A DNA stretch of 64,000 nucleotides from Lachnospiraceae bacterium (GTDB taxonomy: Bacteria > Bacillota > Clostridia > Lachnospirales > Lachnospiraceae), in the NCBI GenBank assembly GCA_017450485.1, contig JAFSTN010000001.1:1-64000 (forward strand). The letters run 5' to 3'. Shown one piece after another: positions 26,282 to 35,660 of this stretch. The notes beneath the pieces are model-generated. The model made no database searches and was not told the DNA's origin. It saw only the letters and a list, made by a program, of their open reading frames with translations. The position numbers were made by a program, and so were the translations under genes. How positions within the stretch are numbered: position 1 is the stretch's first letter; each line of letters opens with the position of its first letter.

Positions 26282-28549
26282 TTACATATTATAGAAATCG
26301 ATCTCTTTTTTCAGCTCCGGAGTAACCGGCTGCCCTCTGCTGTTCAGCTTTTTAACAATGTTATCAAGCTTATGCAGCTGCTGTCCTGTCTTGATACGGT
26401 ATCTCTCGGATACTTCGGCATATATCGGATTATCCGCAAGCTTGGCTCTGATATCGGCCGAGAAAGGACACTGCGAGAACAATATGCCTCTGGCAACCTT
26501 GTTCAGATGAGGTGAGCCCGCTGACTCATACCCGATATATTCGCAGTAATCGTTAACAAAATACTCTTTGAAATTCTGCTTATATCTCTGAAGGCCTATC
26601 TTGACCTTTTCCTTGTGCTCGGGGCTCAGGTCCGAATTCTTACGATAGAACTGCAGATAATCGCAATACAGGCTGGTCAGCGACGGATCGGTCACATCAT
26701 TCCATCTCATACCCTGCATACGCTTGCATATTTCCCATCTGTAGTTGCCGAGTACCTTTGCGACCATCTTGTCAAGATTCTCGACGTTGATCACGGGGAA
26801 AACGAACCTGGCCGGAGTTGTCCTGTCACGACCGGATATTTCCTGCCACATCGCTCCTCTCGTACCTACAACGGGAGAAAGGATAATATCCGGCTTCACT
26901 TCCACATGGATGACATCGTGTATGTTCTCTTTCTCACTGAAGACACACATGGTCTCCCTGTAGAAAAGCGAGTAGTCTATGGCTCTGATGCTCTCTATCG
27001 CCTCAAGGATCGTATGCGGATCAAGCAGATCCTCCCTCGGGCCGCGTATCATCTGATAATCACATAATACAGGCATGAAAGCCAGAATCTGGCCCGAGCA
27101 CATCTTGGATGTACGCCTGAACATGTTCTGTATCTCGAAAAGGACCTTCTGTGAGCGGTCAGCCACTATAGCCTTGGCCTGAGCGGCCTGTATGCGTCCG
27201 TTGGTCACCTGCTCCTTGATATACTCTTCATAGCCCTGTTCGAATTCGTTGATACTGGGTTCACGCTTCTGATACAGGATAGCCATGAGCCATTCGGATG
27301 CGGTATATACACCTTTGTCGGGGTTTCCCGCGAATGTCAGGCAGATATTGTACAGATCACAGGCATTCTTCATGCCGGCAAGTTCTTCGTCCAGATATCC
27401 GAAATCCAGGAACATCTTTATGATGACAGGCACATCCTTCTGTCCGACCCTGACCTGGAGAACACTCAGATAAAGCTGATAGAAGCCCTCTTCTATCACC
27501 TGACGCAGCCTTCGGACCTCATCCTCCGACGAGAAAGGATCCGATACCTGCTTAAATGCATTAACGGCTTCTTTGAGCTTCGTTGCTTTTTCTTCGGGGA
27601 AATTCGCATACTCCATGATAGTATTCATGCTGCCCACCAGCTTGGATGCAACGGATTTATCCTCTTCGGATTCATCGGAGTCTTCTCCCGAAGACGAGTT
27701 CATGCTCTCTGCCTTACGCTCATATACGTAATGTCTCGAATCAGCCAGTTCCGGTGAATATCCGCTGACAGCATTACTCAGCCCCTCCATGAGCTCAAGT
27801 ATGGCCGGATACAGAGAATGATCCCTGGTCGCCTTGATGGCAATATCACCGAGTCTGCCGTACAGGTCATCCTCCGACTCACTCATCATGAGGTCGAGAC
27901 ACTCATCAATGACCTCTCTCACATACTCTATGGCCCCTGCTATCTCATGCAATTCGGAGACGCTGTGGATCATATATCCCGGAATAAGACCGCTGGCTGT
28001 GATATTTGCGCCCGCATCCTTATTCGACAGGGTACTCGCCATGCCCTTCTGGGTGACATACAGGAGTTTCTGATTGACACTCATATATACAGGCTCGGGG
28101 GCATCGTTCATGGTTTCCATAGCCTCTATGGAAGCATGTACCTCTCTGGTATATTCGCAATATCTGGAATACGTATCAAACAGCAGCTTGCTCAAAGACT
28201 CGCTGGCAGCGCACATATCACTCAGTACCGTATAGGAATCCCTAAGGATGCGATTGATCGATAAGGCCAGTGCTCTGCTGTTCTCCGGCTTGGATGAATA
28301 GAAAGCCGTATTATAGAGATTTTCACGGGTGGAGAAATTCATCAGCTGGGTATCAGCCGATGCATAATACAGAAAAGAATGGACGCCTGTATCAAAATCG
28401 GCAAGACCTATAAAATCACCTTTTTTCAGAGTGATCTTATATGCTCCGGAATCCATGGTCACGGTACCGTCCGCGATGTACCACAGATTCTCTATAGCGC
28501 TGTCTTTCCTCGCGATTATCTCGCCTTTTTTGATCTGTTTAGCGTCCAT
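26282..28549 (-). CDS. Large cytoplasmic protein with N-terminal cyclic nucleotide-binding-like domain
   Basis: 755 residues. Residues 1-90 have the beta-roll pattern of CNB domains (KKGEIIARKDSAIENLWYIA, then LKKGDFIGLADFD), but the phosphate-binding cassette lacks the usual Arg, so cyclic nucleotide binding is doubtful. The remaining 660 residues are mainly helical, with an acidic Ser-rich linker near 290-305 (SSSGEDSDESEEDKS). The final third (VEVKPDIILSPVVGTRGAMWQEISGR, NYRWEICKRMQGMRW) is strand-rich and looks conserved but matches nothing I know. No membrane segment, no ribosome binding site seen. A possible separate promoter lies in the end of the ABC ATPase gene. Confidence 0.7.
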   Translation of the reverse strand: MDAKQIKKGEIIARKDSAIENLWYIADGTVTMDSGAYKITLKKGDFIGLADFDTGVHSFLYYASADTQLMNFSTRENLYNTAFYSSKPENSRALALSINRILRDSYTVLSDMCAASESLSKLLFDTYSRYCEYTREVHASIEAMETMNDAPEPVYMSVNQKLLYVTQKGMASTLSNKDAGANITASGLIPGYMIHSVSELHEIAGAIEYVREVIDECLDLMMSESEDDLYGRLGDIAIKATRDHSLYPAILELMEGLSNAVSGYSPELADSRHYVYERKAESMNSSSGEDSDESEEDKSVASKLVGSMNTIMEYANFPEEKATKLKEAVNAFKQVSDPFSSEDEVRRLRQVIEEGFYQLYLSVLQVRVGQKDVPVIIKMFLDFGYLDEELAGMKNACDLYNICLTFAGNPDKGVYTASEWLMAILYQKREPSINEFEQGYEEYIKEQVTNGRIQAAQAKAIVADRSQKVLFEIQNMFRRTSKMCSGQILAFMPVLCDYQMIRGPREDLLDPHTILEAIESIRAIDYSLFYRETMCVFSEKENIHDVIHVEVKPDIILSPVVGTRGAMWQEISGRDRTTPARFVFPVINVENLDKMVAKVLGNYRWEICKRMQGMRWNDVTDPSLTSLYCDYLQFYRKNSDLSPEHKEKVKIGLQRYKQNFKEYFVNDYCEYIGYESAGSPHLNKVARGILFSQCPFSADIRAKLADNPIYAEVSERYRIKTGQQLHKLDNIVKKLNSRGQPVTPELKKEIDFYNM

Positions 28550-28572
28550 ACAGAGTATCTGAATTGTCTATG

Positions 28573-28602
28573 ATTATGATCAGTTAAGCATCATTCTGTC
28601 AT
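28573..28602 (-). promoter_or_regulatory. Possible promoter for the CNB-like gene
   Basis: ATGACA (28597-28602), 18-base spacer, CATAAT (28573-28578) on the minus strand, each one base from consensus. The resulting leader would be about 16 bases and has no ribosome binding site. Confidence 0.42.
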
Positions 28603-29374
28603 TTGCAAAGGAGCCTCCGCTGACCTCCTCGAACTTCGCCAGCAGATCGCTGACATGGAGATTCTTCTTCTCTTCGCCCGATACATCATAGATGATATTT
28701 CCTTCATGCATCATGATCAGGCGGTTGCCGTGTGCTATGGCATCCTTCATATTATGTGTGATCATCAAAGTGGTTATATTATCCGCATCAACGATCTTCT
28801 GAGTAGTATCGAGAACCTTCGCTGCGGTCTTGGGATCCAGCGCAGCCGTATGCTCATCCAGAAGCAGAAGTCTGGGTTTCACAAGTGCAGCCATAAGAAG
28901 TGTCAGTGCCTGTCTCTGACCGCCGGAAAGCAGACCTACCTTGGTAGTCATTCTGTCTTCGAGACCGAGATCCAGAGTGGCCAGTCTTTCTTTGAAATAA
29001 GCCATCTCCTTGCTCGTGATTCCTTTCTTAAGGCTTCTGATCTTACCGCGTCTGGCCGCAAGTGCCAGATTCTCATCGATCTGCATTGTAGCGGCGGTTC
29101 CGTTCATCGGATCCTGGAACACTCTGCCCAGATACTTCGCCCTCTTATGCTCGGGCAGCTTGGTCACATCATCACCGTCTATGGTAATGGTTCCCTCATC
29201 CACCAGCCATACTCCCGCGATCGCATTGAGCATGGTGGACTTACCGGCTCCGTTTCCGCCTATGACGGTTACGAAGTCGCCTTCATTAAGCTTTAAGTCC
29301 AGGCCGCACAAAGCGGTCTTCTCATTGACCGTACCGGGGTTAAAGGTCTTGTGTATGTTTCTTAACTCAAGCAT
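28580..29374 (-). CDS. ABC transporter ATP-binding protein (TrpXYZ/ABC_sub_bind-type importer)
   Basis: 264 residues. Walker A GGNGAGKSTML, signature LLSGGQRQALTLLMA, Walker B LLLLDEHTAALDP (note the His in the D-loop lead, where most have A-T-S), and H-loop MITHN. It energises the permease at 29367, with which it overlaps by 8 bases. The system (lipoprotein, single permease, ATPase) matches PF04392-type importers, whose known cases carry tryptophan, tyrosine or other small hydrophobic solutes. The ligand here is unknown. Confidence 0.92.
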   Translation of the reverse strand: MLELRNIHKTFNPGTVNEKTALCGLDLKLNEGDFVTVIGGNGAGKSTMLNAIAGVWLVDEGTITIDGDDVTKLPEHKRAKYLGRVFQDPMNGTAATMQIDENLALAARRGKIRSLKKGITSKEMAYFKERLATLDLGLEDRMTTKVGLLSGGQRQALTLLMAALVKPRLLLLDEHTAALDPKTAAKVLDTTQKIVDADNITTLMITHNMKDAIAHGNRLIMMHEGNIIYDVSGEEKKNLHVSDLLAKFEEVSGGSFANDRMMLN

Positions 29375-30299
29375 CTTTTGTATCCCCCTTCTTTACGACC
29401 TTCCTGGGAGCATAATGTGACTTCAGATAAGGCACAGCAAGGAATGCAGCCACGATAATGGCGCTCAGGAGCTTAAGATCATTGGAGTTGAGTCCGAGCC
29501 ACATTACGATCTGAAGTACTATATAGTATATGATAGCACCGAATGATACACTCACAAGCTTAAATGCGAAATTTCCCTTTATTCTGCCGAAAATGACATC
29601 TGCAATGATAACGGCAGCCAGACCTATAACGATGGCGCCGCGTCCCGCATTCACATCTGCAAATCCCTGATACTGCGCGTACAGTCCGCTTGCAAAAGCA
29701 ACGATGCCGTTACTGATCACCAGTCCGATAACCTTCATCGCATTGGTATTGATGCCCTGTGCACGACTCATGTTGTTATTGGATCCGGTAGCTCTGATCG
29801 CACTTCCGAGCTCAGTACCGAAGAACCAGTACAACACTCCCACGAGGACAGCTATGATAATGGCTACGACCAGAATGGTATTCTTGTAGAAAGGAACACC
29901 CTTTATGTATCTGAGCGATACCAGCAGGTTGTATTTATCAACATTGATCGCCTGATTGGCCTTATTGTCCAATATACGCAGGTTCACGGAATACAGTCCC
30001 AGCTGTGTCAGTATGCCGGCCAATATCGCGGGAATACCGAGTCCCGTATGTAATATACCGGTCACCAGTCCCGCAAGGCATCCCACTATGAAGGAAACCA
30101 GCAGCGATACCCCGAAGCTGTGCCCCGACAGCATCATCATAACGCATACGGCTCCGCCTGTTGCCATGGTACCGTCCACGGTCAGATCCGCCAGATCAAG
30201 TATCTTGTAAGTGATGTACACGCCGATCGCCATGATACCCCATATGAGACCCTGTGCACAGGCTCCGGGCATGGCTCCGAACAGATTCATAATATTCAA
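29367..30299 (-). CDS. ABC transporter permease (TrpXYZ-type, branched-chain permease fold)
   Basis: 310 residues with about 8-9 membrane segments. Starts at a TTG (30299), which has AGGAGG 8 bases upstream; an ATG 3 codons later is 17 bases from the same site and is less likely. The segment ILDLADLTVDGTMATGGAVCVM and the cytoplasmic coupling loop GTELGSAIRATGSNNNMSRAQGIN are those of LivH/BPD_transp_2 permeases. It is the membrane pore of the importer with the lipoprotein at 30369 and the ATPase at 28580. Confidence 0.92.
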   Translation of the reverse strand: MNIMNLFGAMPGACAQGLIWGIMAIGVYITYKILDLADLTVDGTMATGGAVCVMMMLSGHSFGVSLLVSFIVGCLAGLVTGILHTGLGIPAILAGILTQLGLYSVNLRILDNKANQAINVDKYNLLVSLRYIKGVPFYKNTILVVAIIIAVLVGVLYWFFGTELGSAIRATGSNNNMSRAQGINTNAMKVIGLVISNGIVAFASGLYAQYQGFADVNAGRGAIVIGLAAVIIADVIFGRIKGNFAFKLVSVSFGAIIYYIVLQIVMWLGLNSNDLKLLSAIIVAAFLAVPYLKSHYAPRKVVKKGDTKDA

Positions 30300-30314
30300 G
30301 AGATAAACCTCCTA

Positions 30315-30340
30315 AGAAGCAGGGCCTAAGCCCTGCTTCT
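30315..30340 (-). promoter_or_regulatory. Intercistronic hairpin between substrate-binding protein and permease genes
   Basis: A perfect 11-bp stem (AGAAGCAGGGC, 4-base loop, complement) lies between the two genes. On the minus strand it is followed by TAGGAGG, not a T-run, so it is not an intrinsic terminator. Such hairpins normally protect the upstream message and lower expression of the downstream genes. Confidence 0.7.
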
Positions 30341-30368
30341 GATGATCATTATATGTTTTACCGGTGGA

Positions 30369-31382
30369 TTATTCGGCTATAGCCTCATAACCGCTGGGAA
30401 TATCCACACCGAGTTCCTCGGCGATGGTAGCGTTATACTCCTTGGTAACCTTGGGAGCATACTGAATATCCATGGTAGAGATGTCAGCGCCGTTAACGAG
30501 TACCTCGTATGCCATTTTACCGGTAGCATAGCCGAGATCATAATAATCGATAGACAGAGTAGCTACGCCGCAACCCTTGCAGAGACCTTCCTCACCTGCG
30601 ATGATCGGAACACCGGCGGGAAGACATACATTGTTGATGACCTCGGCGTTGGATGCCGCGGTGTTATCGGTGGGAACATAGATAACATCACACTCTGCCG
30701 CTGCGGTTGTGGTTACGCTTGCGATATCGTTGGAGTCAGCGAATGTATACTCTTTTACATTGGTCATTCCGTATGTGGACAGAGCCTTGGTCATCTCGCT
30801 TGACTGATACTGTGAATTGGGCTCAGCTGAGCAATAAAGGATGCCGATCTGCTGTGCCGAAGGGAACAGCTCGTTAAGGATAGCTGCCTGCTCTGCGATG
30901 GGAGCCAGATCGGAAGTACCGGAGATGTTTACGCCGGTAGCTCCTGACCAGTTATCGATCTCAAGTGCGGTAGCATAATCGGTAACGGATGTACCCAGGA
31001 TCGGGATCTGATTCGTAGCAGCTGCTGCAGCCTGAAGAGGTGCTGTAGCATTGGTCATGATCAGATCGACATTGGAAGCTACGAACTGATTTGCTATGGT
31101 AGCGCAGGTAGCTGAATCACCTGCTGCGTTCTGCTCATCAAATGATACCTTGTCTCCGAGAAGCTCGGTCAGGGAATCCCTGAATCCCTTGGTAGCCGCA
31201 TCAAGTGCGGGATGCTGTACAAGCTGGCATATACCTATGGTATATGAATCTCCGCTGCCTGCGTCTGCAGATTCAGTTGCAGCAGCACTGTTGTCTGCAG
31301 GTGCGGCTTCACCGCCGGCACATGCGACCAGGCCAAGCGCCATAACGGACGCAAGTATCACACTTACAATTTTCTTTTTCAT
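30369..31382 (-). CDS. ABC transporter substrate-binding lipoprotein (TrpX-like, PF04392 type)
   Basis: 337 residues from the Met at 31382 (GGGAGGAG upstream); a longer reading to 31421 lacks support. Lipobox LVAC at about residue 21 after MKKKIVSVILASVMALG. After a low-complexity linker, a periplasmic-binding-like fold follows: IGICQLVQHPALDAATKGF, NVDLIMTNATAPLQAAA, IGILYCSAEPNSQYQSSEM, CDVIYVPTDNTAASNAEV. These match TrpX/ABC_sub_bind proteins. The ligand may be an aromatic amino acid or another small molecule. It is first in the importer operon. Confidence 0.93.
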   Translation of the reverse strand: MKKKIVSVILASVMALGLVACAGGEAAPADNSAAATESADAGSGDSYTIGICQLVQHPALDAATKGFRDSLTELLGDKVSFDEQNAAGDSATCATIANQFVASNVDLIMTNATAPLQAAAAATNQIPILGTSVTDYATALEIDNWSGATGVNISGTSDLAPIAEQAAILNELFPSAQQIGILYCSAEPNSQYQSSEMTKALSTYGMTNVKEYTFADSNDIASVTTTAAAECDVIYVPTDNTAASNAEVINNVCLPAGVPIIAGEEGLCKGCGVATLSIDYYDLGYATGKMAYEVLVNGADISTMDIQYAPKVTKEYNATIAEELGVDIPSGYEAIAE

Positions 31383-31451
31383 AAAACTACTCCTCCCTGT
31401 AGAAGCAACGCTTCCGATCACAACTTTAGTGCATAACCTGCACCGTGAGTA

Positions 31452-31480
31452 AATGTACCAAAAATAGCACTAATCGTCAA
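31452..31480 (-). promoter_or_regulatory. Sigma-A promoter of the ABC importer operon
   Basis: TTGACG (31475-31480), 17-base spacer, TACATT (31452-31457) on the minus strand. The -35 lies in the stop region of the gene at 31477. The roughly 60-base leader contains only a small GAAGC/GCTTC hairpin, too short for a T-box. Confidence 0.6.
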
Positions 31481-32151
31481 GTACGATGAACTATCTCACC
31501 CGCTCTTTTATATATCGATCCGGCAGGAACATGCCCCCTCACACTGGAGGTGGGATATACGCTCGAAGCACGTCCTATGACGGTTCCGGGATTAAGCACC
31601 GAATTACATCCTACTTCAACGTTGTCTCCGAGCATGGCGCCGAACTTCTTGAACCCGGTCTCGATGTTGCCGCCATCAGATTTGACTACCACGAGAGTTT
31701 TATCGGATTTTACATTGCTCGTGATCGAGCCGGCGCCCATATGAGCTTTATAACCCAGCACCGAATCACCCACATAATTATAATGAGGAACCTGTACTTT
31801 ATTAAACAGGACTACATTCTTCAGTTCGACTGAATTACCTACTACGGCTCCTTTGCCGACTATGGCGGCTCCTCTGATGAATGCGCAGTGTCTGACTTCG
31901 GCCTCTTCATCTATGATGCAGGGTGCGCCGAGATAGGCTGACGGGAAGACTTTGGCGTTCTTCGCGACCCATACATGCTCGGATACTTCATCATATGTAT
32001 CCGCAGGCAGAGACTCACCCAGTCTCACGATATACTCCTTGATCTCGGGCAGCACCTCCCATGGATATGTTTTGCCTTCGAAAAGTGAGGCTGCGATCGT
32101 TTCGTTCAGATCCAGCATCTCCTTTATTGTAAGTTCCGTGATCTCACTCAT
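31477..32151 (-). CDS. Left-handed beta-helix acyltransferase/nucleotidyltransferase-like protein
   Basis: 224 residues from the Met at 32151 (GAGGAG 7 bases upstream); the ATG 2 codons earlier is too near to the binding site. Hexapeptide repeats run through the middle (GAPCIIDEEAEV, AAIVGKGAVVGNSVELKN, GAMLGDNVEVG), as in GlmU and LpxA C-terminal domains. Residues 1-60 are a helical cap. It resembles the Lachnospiraceae proteins labelled UDP-N-acetylglucosamine pyrophosphorylase, but no N-terminal nucleotidyltransferase domain is present, so an acyl-transfer or sugar-nucleotide role is more likely. It may be cotranscribed with topB. Confidence 0.8.
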   Translation of the reverse strand: MSEITELTIKEMLDLNETIAASLFEGKTYPWEVLPEIKEYIVRLGESLPADTYDEVSEHVWVAKNAKVFPSAYLGAPCIIDEEAEVRHCAFIRGAAIVGKGAVVGNSVELKNVVLFNKVQVPHYNYVGDSVLGYKAHMGAGSITSNVKSDKTLVVVKSDGGNIETGFKKFGAMLGDNVEVGCNSVLNPGTVIGRASSVYPTSSVRGHVPAGSIYKRAGEIVHRT

Positions 32152-32179
32152 GTACATTCTCCTCTTCTGTTTGTTTCCG

Positions 32180-34270
32180 TTATTTATAATACTGCTTCAC
32201 ATATGCGAAACGTTGTTTGAAATACCCGGCATTCTGATCGGCTTTTTTGACATGATTCGTATATTTGCTCACGAACCCGGCCAGTTTCTCCATATATTCA
32301 TCGGAAGAGATCGAGCCGTCGGCAACGCCGGATAATCCTTTCTCCCAGCTGGCTGTCATCTCGGGCGAAAGCAGCGGTTTGATCGACACCGCAACCACCT
32401 CATATATGACTTCCCCAAGCATCGTCGGGGTGTAAATCTGTGTCTTCGGATTCAGTGCCAGATATTTATTCCGTACCAACTTCTCCAGGATATCGGCCCT
32501 CGTAGCGGATGTGCCTATTCCCGAACCCTTTATCTGAGCTCGCAGATCCTCATCTTCGATGAACTGGCCTGCGTTTTCCATTGTCAGTATCAGAGCTCCC
32601 GAGTTATACCTTTTCGGAGGCGTGGTCTCGCCTTCCTTTATATTGAATTCTTTTACAATGATCTCAGTGCCTTTTTTCAGGGCCTTGATCTTCTCCAGAG
32701 TTTCCGCATCTATGGTCTTGTCCTCGGTATCATCCTGTGAAGACGCTTTATTGTCCCCGTCCGCATCAGGCCCGTCCCCGGTTTTCGCCGGTTCGGCATC
32801 TTTACCCTCGGGGGCATTGTCCTTTTTCGAAGCCAGTCTGATCACATCCAGAAATCCAGGCTCGGTGAGCACCTTGAATGATGCAAAGAAGCTCTCATCA
32901 CCGACCTTCAGCGTCAATGCGCTCTTCTGGTATACGGCGCTCTTCATAAATATGCTCAGGAACCTGCGGACTATAAGTTCATACACACGCCCGGAGGTTG
33001 CACTCAGAGATTTGACCGCCCCGGTCTGTCCCGTCGGAATGATCGCATAGTGGTCGGTTATCTGCTTGTCGTTGACATACTTGGTCTTCTCAAGTCCCTT
33101 ATGGGATCCGTGGGATAATACTCCGGCCGCATACTGCGGAAGCACAGGTCCCTTGGCAAGACCGGACAGGTTCTTGTCTATCTCCTTCGCCACGGCTGTC
33201 GAGAGAACTCTCGCATCGGTACGGGGATATGTAGTGAGCTTCTTATCATATAATTCCTGCGCGATCTTAAGAGTTTCCGCCGGTGAAATCTTGAATATCT
33301 TTGAGCATTCGTTCTGAAGCTCGGCAAGATTAAACAGAAGCGGCGGATTCTTGGTTTCTTTCTTATTGGTTATCGCCTCGAGCACGGCTTTACATACTCT
33401 GCCCTCGGGTGTGTCCGCTCCGTGACGGGTCCACAGATCATCTATTAGCTTCCCGGCACTTTCCCGTGCCTTGAAACCGTTCTCCTTATATAACAGCGGT
33501 GATTCATGGTATGCGCTCTTCTCGGTATCTCTCCACTCCGCATCGAAAGAGAATCCGCCCAGATCCGCCCCTGCCAGCACCCTGTAAAAAGGAGTTTTCA
33601 CGAAGTTGCGTATCTCGCGTTCGCGGTCAACCACGATACCCAGAACACAGGTCATAACACGGCCGACGCTGACCGTCGCACGATCCGTATTCAGGAAATC
33701 CTTGATGGGATTCTGAAATTTAAGCGTCAGGGCACGCGAGAAATTGATGCCCATCAGATAGTCTTCTTTTGCACGCAGATATGCGGAATCCGACAGGTTA
33801 TCGTATTCAGACAGATCCTTTGCCTCGCGGATGCCTCTTAATATCTCCTCCTCGGTCTGCGAATCGATCCACACACGTCTGCGCTCCTTTGCGGCCATTC
33901 CGGACAGACGTTCTACCAGGCGGTATATGTATTCTCCCTCGCGTCCCGAGTCTGTGCATACATATATTCTGTCCACATCATCACGCTTCATAAGGCCGGT
34001 CACTATGCCGAACTCCTTATGAGCATCAGCTATGACCTGATATTTGAATTCCTGCGGGATAAATGGAATGGTGTCGAAACGCCATCTCTTAAGGGCAGGA
34101 TCATATTCCTCCGGATAGCACATGCTCACCAGATGCCCCCTGCACCAGGTTATGATATGATCGTCGGATTCCAGATAGCCCTTTCTGTCCTGTTTGTCGG
34201 ACATTTTCAGGGCATCGGCAAACTGGAGCCCGACACTCTTCTTTTCTGCTATATACAGATCTTTGGGCAT
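32180..34270 (-). CDS. topB: DNA topoisomerase III (type IA)
   Basis: 696 residues. The Toprim domain is N-terminal: VCTDSGREGEYIYRL (105-118), where the D-x-D of other TopB (for example DFDREGE) reads DSGRE; the same variation occurs in other Firmicute/Bacteroidete copies. The active-site Tyr is Y348 (LTTYPRTDARVLS). An acidic low-complexity insertion lies at about 483-520 (EGKDAEPAKTGDGPDADGDN). No zinc ribbon is visible at the C-terminus. It relaxes or decatenates DNA during replication and repair. Sits 28 bases upstream of the beta-helix gene. Confidence 0.93.
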   Translation of the reverse strand: MPKDLYIAEKKSVGLQFADALKMSDKQDRKGYLESDDHIITWCRGHLVSMCYPEEYDPALKRWRFDTIPFIPQEFKYQVIADAHKEFGIVTGLMKRDDVDRIYVCTDSGREGEYIYRLVERLSGMAAKERRRVWIDSQTEEEILRGIREAKDLSEYDNLSDSAYLRAKEDYLMGINFSRALTLKFQNPIKDFLNTDRATVSVGRVMTCVLGIVVDREREIRNFVKTPFYRVLAGADLGGFSFDAEWRDTEKSAYHESPLLYKENGFKARESAGKLIDDLWTRHGADTPEGRVCKAVLEAITNKKETKNPPLLFNLAELQNECSKIFKISPAETLKIAQELYDKKLTTYPRTDARVLSTAVAKEIDKNLSGLAKGPVLPQYAAGVLSHGSHKGLEKTKYVNDKQITDHYAIIPTGQTGAVKSLSATSGRVYELIVRRFLSIFMKSAVYQKSALTLKVGDESFFASFKVLTEPGFLDVIRLASKKDNAPEGKDAEPAKTGDGPDADGDNKASSQDDTEDKTIDAETLEKIKALKKGTEIIVKEFNIKEGETTPPKRYNSGALILTMENAGQFIEDEDLRAQIKGSGIGTSATRADILEKLVRNKYLALNPKTQIYTPTMLGEVIYEVVAVSIKPLLSPEMTASWEKGLSGVADGSISSDEYMEKLAGFVSKYTNHVKKADQNAGYFKQRFAYVKQYYK

Positions 34271-34281
34271 AGACGTACCAC

Positions 34282-35646
34282 CTACATTTCAGAAGCAGGT
34301 ATCAGCCTCAGATTGTTCTTGACCTTGGCTTCCAGATGCAGTTTCTCATCGAAACGTGCGGAAGAGCATAAGAATATGTAATCAATACCTATGCGGGCCT
34401 TGCGGGCACACATAAGCAATCTCTCATAATCCTCATATGTCATCATCGGTTTATCCCAGTTGCACAGTACGAGCAGGGTCTGATCCTGATCATTCTGGGC
34501 GATCAGGTCTATATTGCCCATTTTGCCTACCCACTCTCCGCTTCTGGTATAGCGTATGGGCAGACGCCCCGCTCTGTTGAGCTCCTCGAGACGTTGTGCG
34601 CAGATCTCCCTGAAGTATCCGCTGACATAGGATTTAAATGCCGGTCCCACATATTGTTTATAGAAAAGACTCGGCGATGAGGTCTCTCTCTCCGAGAGGT
34701 TTGAATACAGGAAATAGAAATAAAAATGCAGTATATGATTCTGAATCCTGTAGATACCCTTCTGCGTGTTCGCCTTGCCTGCGGTATCATACGAGAAAAC
34801 CTTCTCGACCAGCTCGAGTTCGATAAGATTCTTCAGATATACACTGATCTTCGCTCTCGAGAAATCTGTTTTCTCAAAGAGATCGTTCAGCTTATGATTG
34901 CCCTCGGCTATGGACGCCAGTATGGTGCCGTAAACGCTGGTCTCACGAAGAGAATCCTCCAGGAGTCGCTGGGGTTCGTTATACAGTATGGATCCGGGAT
35001 TGAGCAGCGTCCTGCAGATGTTTTCCCTGACGCTGATACGGTCATCAAACATCTGCCACAGTCCCGGGAAACCACCCAATACGGCATATGTCTCGATGCA
35101 CTGTTCGATGGAATATCCGGGAAAAAACGAAACCAGTTCTTTGAACGGCAGTTCCCTGATCTTCATCAGACCGCTCAGTTCGTAAGCAGACTCTCCGATC
35201 GCGCTGACCATCTGATTCTCAACCCATCCCACAGATGAGCTGACGAGTATCACGAGCACACTGCGCTTCATCCACTGGGAATGGATAAACTTCACCAGTT
35301 CGGGCATAAAGCTCTCACTGGTCTTGACGATACGCGAAAACTCATCTATAACGATGACCTGTTTGCCCTCGCCGGAATGAGGCAGAGATTCGAATATCTC
35401 GGAAAAAGTCGGAAACTGAGAAGTCTTGACGCCTTCTCTGCCGAGCTGTCTTCCCCACTGGTATACCTGCTCTCTCTCGGAGCATATACGGGCAGTATAA
35501 TAATAATGATCCTTATCGGCTACGAACTCTTTGATAAGAGATGATTTGCCGATATATCTCTGTCCGTACATGACCAGGATCTGACTGCCCTCACGATCAT
35601 AATAATGATTCAGATTTTTGCGCTCTGCGCTTCTTCCCGATAACAC
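34282..35646 (-). CDS. AAA ATPase (ATPase_2 / DUF234 archaeal-type)
   Basis: 454 residues from the GTG at 35646, chosen because AGGAG lies 8 bases upstream; a TTG 6 codons earlier overlaps the previous stop but lacks a site. Walker A MYGQRYIGKSSLIKEF, Walker B VIVIDEFSRI, arginine-rich sensor region (SVLVILVSSSVGWVE), a winged-helix region (NHKLNDLFEKTDFSRAKISVYLKNLIELELVE) and a C-terminal nuclease-like DUF234 segment (WVGKMGNIDLIAQNDQDQTLLVLCNWDK). This matches the DUF234 family, whose cell role is poorly known; a DNA-linked function is often assumed. It lies between topB and the GGDEF-EAL gene in the same direction. Confidence 0.82.
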   Translation of the reverse strand: MLSGRSAERKNLNHYYDREGSQILVMYGQRYIGKSSLIKEFVADKDHYYYTARICSEREQVYQWGRQLGREGVKTSQFPTFSEIFESLPHSGEGKQVIVIDEFSRIVKTSESFMPELVKFIHSQWMKRSVLVILVSSSVGWVENQMVSAIGESAYELSGLMKIRELPFKELVSFFPGYSIEQCIETYAVLGGFPGLWQMFDDRISVRENICRTLLNPGSILYNEPQRLLEDSLRETSVYGTILASIAEGNHKLNDLFEKTDFSRAKISVYLKNLIELELVEKVFSYDTAGKANTQKGIYRIQNHILHFYFYFLYSNLSERETSSPSLFYKQYVGPAFKSYVSGYFREICAQRLEELNRAGRLPIRYTRSGEWVGKMGNIDLIAQNDQDQTLLVLCNWDKPMMTYEDYERLLMCARKARIGIDYIFLCSSARFDEKLHLEAKVKNNLRLIPASEM

Positions 35647-35660
35647 TAACCCCACTCCTG

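Noticed and set aside
31383-31476. T-box leader for the TrpX-like importer
   Set aside because: The promoter at 31452-31480 leaves about 60 bases of leader, too short, and neither a T-box sequence nor a specifier loop is visible.
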